Assembly (NCBI RefSeq): GCF_000377785.1
Contig: NZ_KB898733.1
Span: 3,622 to 67,621, forward strand
Length of the DNA stretch: 64,000 nt
From: Thioalkalivibrio sp. ALJ24
GTDB lineage: Bacteria; Pseudomonadota; Gammaproteobacteria; Ectothiorhodospirales; Ectothiorhodospiraceae
Direction of reading: 5' to 3'
Positions 46,301 to 54,012 of the stretch are shown piece by piece. The notes beneath the pieces are model-generated. The model had not been told where the DNA came from, did not search any database, and saw only the letters and a list, made by a program, of their open reading frames with translations. The translations under genes were made by a program, and so were the position numbers. The first letter of the stretch is position 1; each line of letters starts with the position of its first letter.

Positions 46301-46595
46301 TAGCTATCTCCGACTGCGCGAGCTGTTTGACCATAGCGTCGATGACCCGGAGCAAAGTGAGCCAGACTGGGAAGCCGTCGCGCATAGATGGCTGGATCTG
46401 ATACGGCCGTACTGGTACCAGCGACTGACACAGGACCGACGTGCGCTGCTACGGCTCCGGGATCTCCGCCAAGATCTGATCGAGGCCGAACCGGAGTTCG
46501 GTCCGCAGGTATTGGAAGCTTTTTCGACTCTGCCATTGCACAACGCTGCGGAGCATCGAGTCGTCGCCGCGATCCTCGGCGTTCCTGACCGGTAG
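43332..46595 (+). CDS. PLD-domain SNF2-type helicase, candidate defence protein
   Basis: 1087 residues. An N-terminal phospholipase D-like domain carries one HKD motif (HAKLYLGRD, His154/Lys156/Asp162, then GSSNFSASGL). A superfamily 2 helicase follows: Walker A ADATGSGKTRMG (~288), motif II VDECHNF (~370), motif III-like LFTATPINRN, motif VI EQRTGRVDRLD (~757). The C-terminal ~250 residues are unassigned. PLD nucleases joined to SNF2 or DEAD helicases occur in bacterial immunity systems (for example DISARM and Mokosh components); this N-terminal PLD order differs from the Mokosh type II fusion as I know it. No partner genes lie beside it. An RNA/DNA repair role is an alternative. Confidence 0.85.
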   Translation: MSEEEFPGNPRTGDLFADFLAEPQEVAGDWPPADRFPLNVAGRSVRRRVVADLADADSPLIVTGYAGLEQLIRLEGDLGEARHLRILFGNEPSAGEGGCRSLHPPSLPEEVEQYWLDQGVSLYLSARLIHFRERVRNGCVEARYWPGTQQRPLHAKLYLGRDAVTLGSSNFSASGLEGQHEANARFTAASEPRRYRESAALAEQYWSLGCDYTEGLLALLDRLLSVVGWRDALARACGELLEGEWARGFLRQMDREAFQALWPAQRQGIAQALYLLDRQGAVLIADATGSGKTRMGAHLLRAQQARIQGTKGLPRALMLAPSAVVEEWERELSQADSVVAVFSQGLLSRGGRKSWRLEESRRRARLLAVDECHNFHNPLSRRTRSLHNHLADDVVLFTATPINRNVDDLIRVADLLGADNLRQSTLDALGRLRRTGRHLALGEEEVTQLREEIRTFTVRRTKRMLNTLIDREPENYRDHVGRICRYPEHRSYSYLLNEPESDRRRAAWIRQRLTELYGVMQIPATLQVSSVQRNRGLNEDRYRDNLLVVARKLVEHRILAALRSSRAALVEHLCGTEVARSEFGLGRYTKGSDTGDVLGRLAAPGPPPKNKLTVPLPEWLTEPDGWNAAHAHDHRILSEVLEEVRRMSPAREQAKAAHLASLAKRHERVLAFDSWLITIAVLRDELERLVPGLEILQATGGDGRDRQAVLRAFRPGEEQGAGVALCSDSLSEGVNLQAASALVHLDMPSVIRTAEQRTGRVDRLDSPHAEVEVWWPRDAEEFSLGADSRFKERVEAVTDLLGTNLPLPDELRNTARMSVDADTLVSEYERDARSADEAEPEDAFAGVRGLVEGEAALVGPDIYEYYRQRSVKVLSRVSVVVSESTWAFFCLAGTAERSPRWFFFSDPDAEPLAALDKVSLELRRRLSEDPPIGEIDEPASQWLKHFARRLPEAERAQLPLRKQRALQEMKRVVDGLCHHAASQQAQERLDSYLRLRELFDHSVDDPEQSEPDWEAVAHRWLDLIRPYWYQRLTQDRRALLRLRDLRQDLIEAEPEFGPQVLEAFSTLPLHNAAEHRVVAAILGVPDR

Positions 46596-46897
46596 GGCCA
46601 GCGGATCTCGATCCACTGGGAACGAAGCGGGCAGGAGGGCGAGGTTTGCCGGGCAGGCAGGTGGAGCCAGGGAGTCGCGGCGCCGTACGGGCCTGTGACG
46701 AACGGCCCGCTCATTGAGTAGGTAGGCGTCCGGTGATGACACCGCATTGATGGACTATTTGAGGTAAACCGTTATATCCTGTGCAATGCTTTCAATCGAC
46801 AAAACAGTAACTTAGACGGTCCCTGGAAAGAATTAAGGCGTCCTGATACCTGCTAAGCCCTATCGCAGACAGTGGGCTTATTCTGTCTACGAACCAG
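46596..46897. other. AT-richer spacer upstream of the tRNA fragment
   Basis: No gene seen. 46740-46890 is lower in GC than its surroundings. AGACAG (46867-46872) and CTGTCT (46882-46887) form an inverted pair just before the tRNA fragment, which could be recombinase arm sites or chance. Confidence 0.35.
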
Positions 46898-46925
46898 GGA
46901 GGTTCGAATCCTCCCGGGCGCGCCA
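46898..46925 (+). other. 3' fragment of a tRNA-Arg gene (attachment-site candidate)
   Basis: T-arm GGAGG-TTCGAAT-CCTCC, acceptor 3' strand CGGGCGC, discriminator G and encoded CCA are intact. The matching 5' part (GCGCCCG and D-arm) is not present upstream or elsewhere in the window. A 5' acceptor GCGCCCG and G discriminator are typical of bacterial tRNA-Arg genes. A natural terminator follows. Such 3' fragments mark one end of elements integrated into tRNA genes. Confidence 0.75.
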
Positions 46926-46937
46926 TTATTTAGAGAG

Positions 46938-46974
46938 AGGGATCAGTGACTTGCGCTCACTGGTCCCTTTTTCA
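46938..46974 (+). terminator. Terminator after the tRNA fragment
   Basis: AGGGATCAGTGA (46938-46949) pairs with TCACTGGTCCCT (46957-46968) with one mismatch, followed by a T run. It is probably the original terminator of the tRNA gene. Confidence 0.75.
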
Positions 46975-47005
46975 TTTGGGGTGCGTCCGGACGGTGGGGC
47001 ACGGC

Positions 47006-48010
47006 ATGCAATCATCTTTCAAGGCCCTGGTCCTGGAGCAACAGGAAAACGGCCCGGTGGCTTCCATCCGGGAGCTGACCAACGAGGATCTTCCGGCGGG
47101 CGACGTGCTCGTGCAGGTCGAGTATTCCAGTCTCAACTACAAGGACGGGATGATCCTGAACGGCCGGGGCGGCCTGGTCCGGCACTATCCCCACGTGGCC
47201 GGCATCGACCTGGCCGGCACCGTGCTGGAATCCTCCGACCCTCGCCATAGGCCGGGCGATGCCGTGATTCTGACCGGTCACCGGGTCGGCGAAACCCACT
47301 GGGGAGGATACGCGCAGCGCGCGCGGCTGCACGGCGACTGGCTGATTCCGCGGCCCGCGGGCTACAGCGCGCGTCAGGCGATGGCCGCCGGCACGGCCGG
47401 CCTCACCGCAATGCTCGCGGTGCAGGCCCTGGACGATCACGGGCTGCATCCGGACGCCGGGAAGGTCCTGGTCACCGGCGCCTCGGGGGGCGTGGGCAGC
47501 CTGGCGGTGCGGCTTCTGGCCCGGCTGGGCTACACCGTCGCCGCAGTGACCGGCCGGCGCGAGAACGTGAATTATCTGCACCAGTTGGGGGCGCAGGAGG
47601 TGCTGCCGCGCGAGGAGCTGGCGACCGGGCCGGCGAAGCCGCTGTTGAGCGAGCGCTGGGCCGGCTGCGTGGACACCGTGGGCGGGGACACGCTGGCCCA
47701 CGTGCTCGCGGGCATGGCGTATGGCCGGTCCGTGGCGGCCTGCGGTCTTGCCGGCGGGGCGGAGCTGCACACCACGGTCCTGCCGTTTCTGCTGCGCGGC
47801 ATCTCCCTGCTGGGGATCGATTCGGTGCTGTGCCCCGCGGACCGGCGTCTGGCGGCCTGGGAGCGTCTCGGCGAGACCCTGCCCGGACCCGAGCTCGACG
47901 CCATTACGCACGAGATCGGGCTGGACGAAGTACCCGCCCATGCGGAGCGCATCCTGCAGGGGCAGGTCCGTGGCCGTGTGGTGGTGCGGCTGGATCCTGA
48001 CGATCGCTGA
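47006..48010 (+). CDS. acuI: Acryloyl-CoA reductase / YhdH-type quinone oxidoreductase
   Basis: 334 residues from ATG 47006. Medium-chain reductase fold without zinc ligands: SSLNYKDGMILNGRGGLVRH, PHVAGIDLAGTV, then the NADPH-binding VTGASGGVGSLAVRLLARLG. SLNYKD and the ILTGHRVGETHWGGYAQRAR stretch are typical of AcuI/YhdH, which reduces acryloyl-CoA to propionyl-CoA with NADPH. In bacteria that use DMSP or 3-hydroxypropionate this prevents acryloyl-CoA toxicity. It stands alone, just right of the tRNA fragment. Confidence 0.88.
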   Translation: MQSSFKALVLEQQENGPVASIRELTNEDLPAGDVLVQVEYSSLNYKDGMILNGRGGLVRHYPHVAGIDLAGTVLESSDPRHRPGDAVILTGHRVGETHWGGYAQRARLHGDWLIPRPAGYSARQAMAAGTAGLTAMLAVQALDDHGLHPDAGKVLVTGASGGVGSLAVRLLARLGYTVAAVTGRRENVNYLHQLGAQEVLPREELATGPAKPLLSERWAGCVDTVGGDTLAHVLAGMAYGRSVAACGLAGGAELHTTVLPFLLRGISLLGIDSVLCPADRRLAAWERLGETLPGPELDAITHEIGLDEVPAHAERILQGQVRGRVVVRLDPDDR

Positions 48011-48090
48011 GGCGTGGTGGATCTCACTCCCTATGGCGGACCGGGTTCGAACCCGGGTATCGTGCGGAAACCGAGGCTCAGGAGACCCGC

Positions 48091-48435
48091 ATGACCGAAC
48101 TTGCAGCCCGACTGCGCAACGTCCGTGACCAGCTCTCGCGCCTGGAGGCGCTGACCCGTGACGACCCGGCGGCCGCCCGGCAGCTGGTAACGGAACTGAC
48201 CCGCGAGCTGAATCAGGCGCTCGATGCCGCGGAGGAACAGGACGGCGCCGGGGCCGCGCGCAAGCCCGAAGAGCCGCGACCGCCGCGCGACCCGATCGAG
48301 AAATGTCCCCGCTGCACCCTGCGCGGGTTCACTTTTCAGGAAGGCACCATCCGCGAGAGCGCGACGCGAGCGGGGCACTACGAGGCGCTTTACCACTGCA
48401 TGAGCTGTGGCTACGAGGCGTGGCGACCGCTCTGA
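48091..48435 (+). CDS. Zinc-ribbon protein with N-terminal helix, unknown
   Basis: 114 residues. Residues 1-55 form a helical, possibly coiled-coil stretch (LAARLRNVRDQLSRLEALTR). A zinc ribbon follows: KCPRCTLRGF and YHCMSCGYEAW, two CxxC pairs about 33 residues apart. It probably binds nucleic acid or protein. No specific family is recognised. Confidence 0.7.
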   Translation: MTELAARLRNVRDQLSRLEALTRDDPAAARQLVTELTRELNQALDAAEEQDGAGAARKPEEPRPPRDPIEKCPRCTLRGFTFQEGTIRESATRAGHYEALYHCMSCGYEAWRPL

Positions 48436-48453
48436 GCCCATCCCCTCGAGGGG

Positions 48454-48975
48454 TCATCGCTCTCCGGGATCGTCCCGAGCGACCGCGTGCCATTCCACGG
48501 GATCACCGACCTGGAGGATCCCGCCCTTCAGTGGACGCAGGCAGATGCCGCTGTCTTGGCGCAGGGCGGCCGCAAGGTTGTAGCCGACGACCTGGTTGAG
48601 CCAGCCGCAGGGCGGCCGTGGGCGTTCGATCACGAAGCGCGTTTCGCCGATCCGCAGCTCGCCCTCCCGCGGGCTGCGCCCCAGGCCGGATACCACCAGA
48701 TTGCGACGGTGTTCGCCGGGTGCAGGCTCGGCGGGCTGGCGCAGGCGCCGGGCGCGGCGCGCGGCCCGTTCGAGCTCCTCGGCGCCGATCAGGGTGACGC
48801 GACAGGCTTCGACCGTGTGCCAGTGGCCCCGGCCGTGGCGGTAGCGATCCCCCTGCAGGCCGGTGAGGTCGACTTCGATGCGGTCGCATGAGGTCATCGG
48901 CGCGCCGGCGTGATCGGCGATCCAGATGGCGTCCAGGGTGCCGTTCGCGGTGCGGCGGCGGAAGAGGGTGAACAT
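48454..48975 (-). CDS. MOSC domain protein
   Basis: 173 residues. Features of the MOSC (molybdenum cofactor sulfurase C-terminal) fold: GLQGDRYRHGRGHW near residue 40, EHRRNLVVSGLG near 88, and the Cys motif RPRPPCGWLNQVVG near 120. MOSC proteins bind sulfur or the molybdenum cofactor. Convergent with the zinc-ribbon gene, 18 bp away. Confidence 0.88.
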   Translation of the reverse strand: MFTLFRRRTANGTLDAIWIADHAGAPMTSCDRIEVDLTGLQGDRYRHGRGHWHTVEACRVTLIGAEELERAARRARRLRQPAEPAPGEHRRNLVVSGLGRSPREGELRIGETRFVIERPRPPCGWLNQVVGYNLAAALRQDSGICLRPLKGGILQVGDPVEWHAVARDDPGER

Positions 48976-49037
48976 GGCTCAGGTTTTCCCGTGCACCGCC
49001 GGATTCCTCCGGCGGCAGGATGACAGCGCCGGGCGCG

Positions 49038-49250
49038 CTATTCTTCTTCGTCCTCGTCTTCCTCGCCGCTGGGTGTAATGGTGCGCCCCAGGGCGGCGGC
49101 GGTGCTGCCGGTCGCCTTGACCGTGCCGGTGGTGACGCTGACGGCGGTGCTGGTGGCGGAACTGGCCACGCCGATGGCGGTGCAGCCGCCGGCCAGGGGA
49201 ACCACGAAGGCGATGAGAAGCAGTGGGCGCGCGCAGTGCTTGACGTGCAT
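49038..49250 (-). CDS. Small lipoprotein
   Basis: 70 residues from the ATG at 49250. Lipobox LAGGC (FVVPLAGGCTAIG), then a Ser/Thr/Val-rich low-complexity stretch (SSATSTAVSVTTGTVKATGS) and an acidic tail of Glu/Asp. No family recognised. Probably an envelope lipoprotein of the NF-type seen widely in gammaproteobacteria. Confidence 0.65.
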   Translation of the reverse strand: MHVKHCARPLLLIAFVVPLAGGCTAIGVASSATSTAVSVTTGTVKATGSTAAALGRTITPSGEEDEDEEE

Positions 49251-49332
49251 GGGCGGTCGCTCCGTACGGGATGAAAGGAAAGCCTGACCGACCGGGCCAC
49301 CCCCTGACAAGGATGAGCAGCCGCGGCCCGGT

Positions 49333-50076
49333 TCAGGGGCGGCGCCGGCAGACCATGAAGACTTCCTCCACGCCGTCGGTGGCGACCATGCCCGGGTGCA
49401 GCTTCAGCGGTTTCTGCAGGCGCAGGCCCAGGGGCATCAGGAAACGGTTGTACACCTTCATGGCCACGGGCCGGTGACGGTCGAGGAACCACATGCCCAG
49501 ATCGTTCAGCCGCGAGGAGCGGGGTTTCATGCCGAAGATCGCGCTTTGTTCGATCTCCAGACCGTGGCGATCGAGCAGGTCCATCAGGCGATCGGGTTCG
49601 TAGCGGCGGTAGTGGCCGACGATGTCGTCGAACGGCGTCCAGAATTCGGGGTGCAGCGGGGTGGAGAGCAGGACCCGGGCGTCGGGGGCCGCCACGCGCG
49701 AGATCTCGGCCAGTGCGGCCTCGTCGTCCTCCACGTGCTCGATGATGTCCAGGGCGCTCACCAGATCGAAGCCGTCATCCGCGAGAGGCAGGTCCGAGAC
49801 CGGTGCCGCATGGGTGATGCCGCCTTCCTGGCCGAGGGTCTCCAGGGCCGGCGGACTGATGTCGACGAAATGGGTGTCCCGGATCGGCAGACGCGGGCGC
49901 ATGCCCGGCCCGACTTCGAGACGGCGGTCGCGGGTCTCGGCCAGTCGGGAGATCAGGTCCCAGGTGTTGAAGCGCTCGGGGCGCACCAGTCGGCTGTCCG
50001 CCCATAGCTGGTCGTAGAAGCGCTGGTTGACGTCGCTGACCTCCGATGACGAGAGGGAGGCGGGATGGTGTGTCAT
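49333..50076 (-). CDS. Class I SAM-dependent methyltransferase
   Basis: 247 residues from ATG 50076; a longer frame upstream looks non-coding. Motif I is RRLEVGPGMRPRLPI, then THFVDISPPALETL, then LVSALDIIEHVEDDEAALAE, as in the Methyltransf_11/UbiE-like group. The substrate is unknown. The YNRFLMPLGLRLQKPLKLHP segment near the end may be a membrane- or lipid-facing surface. Confidence 0.82.
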   Translation of the reverse strand: MTHHPASLSSSEVSDVNQRFYDQLWADSRLVRPERFNTWDLISRLAETRDRRLEVGPGMRPRLPIRDTHFVDISPPALETLGQEGGITHAAPVSDLPLADDGFDLVSALDIIEHVEDDEAALAEISRVAAPDARVLLSTPLHPEFWTPFDDIVGHYRRYEPDRLMDLLDRHGLEIEQSAIFGMKPRSSRLNDLGMWFLDRHRPVAMKVYNRFLMPLGLRLQKPLKLHPGMVATDGVEEVFMVCRRRP

Positions 50077-50356
50077 GGGGCGGGCCGTTGCTGAATGTGT
50101 GGCCCAGTGTAGTCGCCCGGGCCGGGGGATGCAGGTAACGGAGCCGGTCACCGGTGGCAAGAAGGGCAGTGTGTCACGTTCCAGTTCACCAATGCGCACG
50201 CGGAAGTCGTGCGTTGGCGTTCAGCAGAACCCGCCTGCGATCAGGGTGGCTGCGGAAAAATCGGAGTTTCGAGAGGGTCCCCGCTCGTGCGTATGATGGG
50301 AGCCGCACTGCCCACAACATTTTTTATGCGGGCGCCGTCCCGCCGGAGGCCAGCGG

Positions 50357-53002
50357 ATGAACGTTCGGACCATCGACGAACTCCTCGCCTCGCGCGCCCC
50401 CGAGTCGGGGCGCGAGGCGGTGGTGGCCATGACCCGCGATGGCCACGAGACCACCGAGCGGGCTGAGCTGCTGGAAAGGGCGGCGAGACTCGCGGCCGGG
50501 CTGCGCGAGGCGGGCCTGGAACGCGGGGACCGCGTGGTGCTGCTGGCCCCCAACAGCCCGGACTGGATCGTCTCGGCGCTGGGCGTGATGAATGCCGGCG
50601 GCAGCGTGGTGCCCCTGGATACGCAGATGCCGTCCGAGGACCTGCGCCACGCCCTGACGGATTCGGGCCCGCGCTTCATCTTCACCACCTCGGGGCTGGA
50701 AGAGCGGCTGGCGGATGTCCCCGGTGACTGGCAGGTCCGCCTGTTCGACGCCGCAGAGGATGCCCCGAATGCCTGGGCGAGCCTGCTGCAGGCCGAGCCC
50801 GCCGACTCGATGGCTCAAGCCGGGGATGTGGCCGCGGTGTTCTACACCTCCGGCACCACCGGTCCGCCCAAGGGCGTGCCGCTGACCCACCGCAACCTGG
50901 CCAGCAACGTGGAGGCCCTGTGCGCCGAAGAGGTCGCGGACCATAAGGATCGGGTGCTGGTGCCGCTGCCGTTCCACCACGTGTATCCGTTCACGGTCGG
51001 CATCCTCGTGCCGCTGACCCTGGGGGCGTCCATCATCGTTCCGTTTTCGCTGGTCGGGCCGCAGATCGTGCGCGGCCTGCGCGATGGCGAGGCGACCGTG
51101 ATGCTGGGCGTGCCGCGGCTCTACGAGGCCGTGTGGAAGGCGCTGCAGGATCGTGTCGCCGGCCGCGGGCGGGTGCCGGCGCTGCTGTTCCGCGCGATGC
51201 TGGGGCTGTCGAAACAGGCGCGCCAGCGCTTCGGTCTGCGCCTGGGCCGTCGCCTGTTCGGGAGCCTGCACCAGCGCCTGGCGCCGCGCCTGCGCATGGT
51301 GGTGGCCGGGGGCGCGGCGCTCGACCCCGGGCTGGGGCGCAACCTGCAGGCACTGGGATGGGAGGTGGCGACCGGCTACGGCCTCAGCGAGACGTCGCCG
51401 ATCCTCACCTACAACCCGCCGGAGCGGGTGCGTCTGGACGCCGCGGGGGTGGCGCTGCCGGGGGTCGAACTGGCCATCGACGACGGCGGCTCCGGCGATG
51501 GCCGCGGCGAGGTGATGGCCCGCGGGCCGAACGTGTTCGCCGGCTATCTCAATCTCCCGGAAAAGACCGCGAAGGTGCTGGACGCGGACGGCTGGTACCG
51601 TACCGGAGATACCGGCGAGATCGATGCGGATGGCTTTCTTTATCTGCACGGTCGTGAATCCGCCATGATCGTGCTCTCCGGCGGCGAGAACATCGATCCC
51701 GAACGCGTGGAGGGCGCGCTGCAGTCGGCCGAAGGGATCCGCGAGGCGGGCGTGCTGGAGCATGACGACCGGCTGGCGGTCGTGGCGGTGCCGGATGCAG
51801 GCCTGATGCGTGAGGCCGCCGGCGAAGAGCTCGAACGGCGAACCCGCGAGGCCGTCAACGAAGCGGCGAAGTCCCTGCCTACCCATCATCGCCCGGGCGT
51901 GGTGCGCGTCGCGTTGGATCCGCTGCCGCGGACCCGGCTGGGCAAGCTGCGCCGGCACAAGCTGGAAGAGCTGTTCGAGGAGCTGGGGCGCGAGGACGCG
52001 GTCTCGCGTGCCCGTCCGGAGCCGGTCTCGCCGGAATCCATGGCTCCGGAGGACCAGCAGCTGCTGTCCGACCCGGGCGCGGAACGCACGTGGAACTACC
52101 TCGCCGAGCGTTTCCACGACCGGCGCCTGACCCCGGACACCGGGCTGGCCGAGGAGCTTGGCATCGATTCGCTCAGCTGGGTCGACCTGACCCTGGCGCT
52201 GCAGGACCGCGCCGGGATCGATCTGGACGACTCGGCGATCGAACGGGTCGAGACGGTGCGCGATCTGCTGCGGGAGGCGGCGGCCGCGGGCGTGGCCCGC
52301 GAGGGGCAGGCCGACCTGAAGGCGCAGCTCGCCGATCCGGAGTCGCTGCTGGAGGCCGACCAGCAGACCGCGCTGGAACCACCCGGCCCGCTGCGCCGCG
52401 CCGCGGGGATGGTGGTGCTGGCCGGCGCGCGGGTGCTCTCCCGGCTGCTGATGCGCGTGGAGGTGCACGGTCAGCTTCCGGCCAGTGCCCCGTACGTGAT
52501 TGCCCCGCGCCATCTGAGCTTCGTCGATGCGCTCGCGCTGCTGCCGGCCCTGGATCGGCAGCGTCTCGAGTTGCTGTACTGGGCGGGACTGCAGGGCTAT
52601 CTGTTCACCGGCCCGTTGTCGCGGGCCTTCAGTCGCACGGCGCGGATCCTGCCGGTGGACCCGGGGGCCGCGCCGCGTCGCAGCCTCGCCCTTGCGGCGG
52701 CCAGTCTGCAGCGCGGCCACGGTCTGATCTGGTTCCCCGAGGGCCAGCGCTCGCCCGACGGAAGCCTGCAGCCCCTGCGTCCCGGCATCGGGCTGGTGCT
52801 GGCCGCGCAGCCCGTCCCCGTCGTGCCCGTGTGGATCGAGGGCACCCGCGAGGTGATGGCCCCGGGGCAGCGTCTCCCGCGGCCGGGCAAGAAGGTGCGC
52901 ATCGTGATCGGGGACCCGGTGGATCCGACGGCTGCCGGCGGGGATGAACGGGCCATCGTCCGCGACCTGCAGGCGGCCCTGGAGGCACTGGGGCAGGAAT
53001 GA
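50357..53002 (+). CDS. Fusion of AMP-dependent acyl ligase, acyl carrier domain and PlsC-type acyltransferase
   Basis: 881 residues. Residues 1-555 are an acyl-activating enzyme: P-loop VFYTSGTTGPPKGVPLTH, A5 GYGLSETSPI, A7 GWYRTGDTGEID, A10 lysine region RTRLGKLRRHKL. An acyl carrier domain follows (~575-650) with the carrier Ser in LAEELGIDSLSWVDL. The C-terminal ~200 residues are a PlsC acyltransferase: HxxxxD in APRHLSFVDAL, and FPEGQRSPDGSLQPLRPG. The enzyme could load a fatty acid on its own carrier and pass it to a lysophospholipid, as bacterial Aas does with a separate ACP. The order differs from Aas, where the acyltransferase is N-terminal. Confidence 0.88.
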   Translation: MNVRTIDELLASRAPESGREAVVAMTRDGHETTERAELLERAARLAAGLREAGLERGDRVVLLAPNSPDWIVSALGVMNAGGSVVPLDTQMPSEDLRHALTDSGPRFIFTTSGLEERLADVPGDWQVRLFDAAEDAPNAWASLLQAEPADSMAQAGDVAAVFYTSGTTGPPKGVPLTHRNLASNVEALCAEEVADHKDRVLVPLPFHHVYPFTVGILVPLTLGASIIVPFSLVGPQIVRGLRDGEATVMLGVPRLYEAVWKALQDRVAGRGRVPALLFRAMLGLSKQARQRFGLRLGRRLFGSLHQRLAPRLRMVVAGGAALDPGLGRNLQALGWEVATGYGLSETSPILTYNPPERVRLDAAGVALPGVELAIDDGGSGDGRGEVMARGPNVFAGYLNLPEKTAKVLDADGWYRTGDTGEIDADGFLYLHGRESAMIVLSGGENIDPERVEGALQSAEGIREAGVLEHDDRLAVVAVPDAGLMREAAGEELERRTREAVNEAAKSLPTHHRPGVVRVALDPLPRTRLGKLRRHKLEELFEELGREDAVSRARPEPVSPESMAPEDQQLLSDPGAERTWNYLAERFHDRRLTPDTGLAEELGIDSLSWVDLTLALQDRAGIDLDDSAIERVETVRDLLREAAAAGVAREGQADLKAQLADPESLLEADQQTALEPPGPLRRAAGMVVLAGARVLSRLLMRVEVHGQLPASAPYVIAPRHLSFVDALALLPALDRQRLELLYWAGLQGYLFTGPLSRAFSRTARILPVDPGAAPRRSLALAAASLQRGHGLIWFPEGQRSPDGSLQPLRPGIGLVLAAQPVPVVPVWIEGTREVMAPGQRLPRPGKKVRIVIGDPVDPTAAGGDERAIVRDLQAALEALGQE

Positions 53003-53207
53003 CCCGGTTGCCGCATGCCGAATGCCGGAAGTGATCGGCAAGGGTGCTCCGGGGATACTGGAACGATCCGGGGGTGTGTGCGGATCCGGGTCGCCGCATG
53101 GAGCGGCTTGACCGTGGTCGGGAAGATTCTGGCATGCGGTTCGCTTGGCAGGGTTGCCCCGGCTCCGTTCATGCGGAGCGGGAAAACCTTTCGAGCAGGA
53201 GCACGCC

Positions 53208-53780
53208 ATGATCAACAGTATCGGCCCCAATCCGGCCACCATGGCCCAGACGGCGGGCATGAACGGACCGAATGGCGCCGGGAACCAGGGCCCCGCGGCC
53301 GCGGCCGGGCAGAACCCGGCGGGCCAGGCGACCGGGCAGGCCGCCGGTATGGCCGCGGCGCAGCTGGCCCAACCGGCCCGGGCGGGCGCACAGGGCGGCA
53401 TGCAGGCGGCGCAGCCGGCTCAGGCCGCGGCCAGCCCGGCCATGGGACAGGCCCAGCCCGCACAGAACGCCACCCAGGCGGCCGCTACCCAGAGCCCGGC
53501 AGCTCCGACCGGTTCCACCGGCAACACCGGGAGTACCTCCGCACTCGGTGGCACCGAAGCGACGCAGTCCGCGGGCGAGATCGATACCGGACTGTCCGTC
53601 GATTCGGAGATGCAGGCGGGCGACTCCTCGACGGACACCGGCTCCGGTAACCCGGATAACGGCGCCGCGCAGGACGAACCGGGCGCCGAGGAAGAGATGG
53701 GCTCCACCTTCATGGCGGACGGCAGCCTGGCCAGCACGGGCCCGGACACCACCGGGTCCAGCGTCAACATCCAGGCCTGA
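53208..53780 (+). CDS. Ala/Gln/Gly-rich disordered protein
   Basis: 190 residues from ATG 53208, with CAGGAG before it. The first half is repeats of Ala, Gln, Pro and Gly (GQAAGMAAAQLAQPARAG); the second is Ser/Thr/Gly and acidic (TGSTGNTGSTSALGGTEATQ). It has no signal peptide or span and is probably disordered. The initial MINSIGPNPATM is the only distinctive part. Function unknown; the codon pattern and ribosome site support a real gene. Confidence 0.6.
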   Translation: MINSIGPNPATMAQTAGMNGPNGAGNQGPAAAAGQNPAGQATGQAAGMAAAQLAQPARAGAQGGMQAAQPAQAAASPAMGQAQPAQNATQAAATQSPAAPTGSTGNTGSTSALGGTEATQSAGEIDTGLSVDSEMQAGDSSTDTGSGNPDNGAAQDEPGAEEEMGSTFMADGSLASTGPDTTGSSVNIQA

Positions 53781-54012
53781 TCGACCCGCAGACCTGGCCG
53801 TTCCCGGAGTGGCCGGCGATTTGCTAGCCCTCCGGCATGGACTGCCCAGGGACAGATCGAATTCGCGGGCGAGCCCGGCGGCGACGCCGTACGGTACGGT
53901 ACGGCCGGCGTGGCAATCTGCCACATGGGTCGCGCGGATCCGTCGCGTTTCGACACAGCGCCCCGAACTTCGAGCTCGGGGCCGAGTTTGCTGGCGCGAG
54001 CAGGGTGGCCGC

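Noticed and set aside
48041-48062. T-arm-like CCGGGTTCGAACCCGG before the zinc-ribbon gene
   Set aside because: No acceptor stem, anticodon arm or CCA fits around it, so it is not a tRNA.
53781-54012. Possible small regulator gene on the minus strand
   Set aside because: Helix-like residues appear in one frame, but no HTH motif, start or conserved pattern is convincing; GTACG repeats and a short TGGCA/TGCCA pair are noted only.
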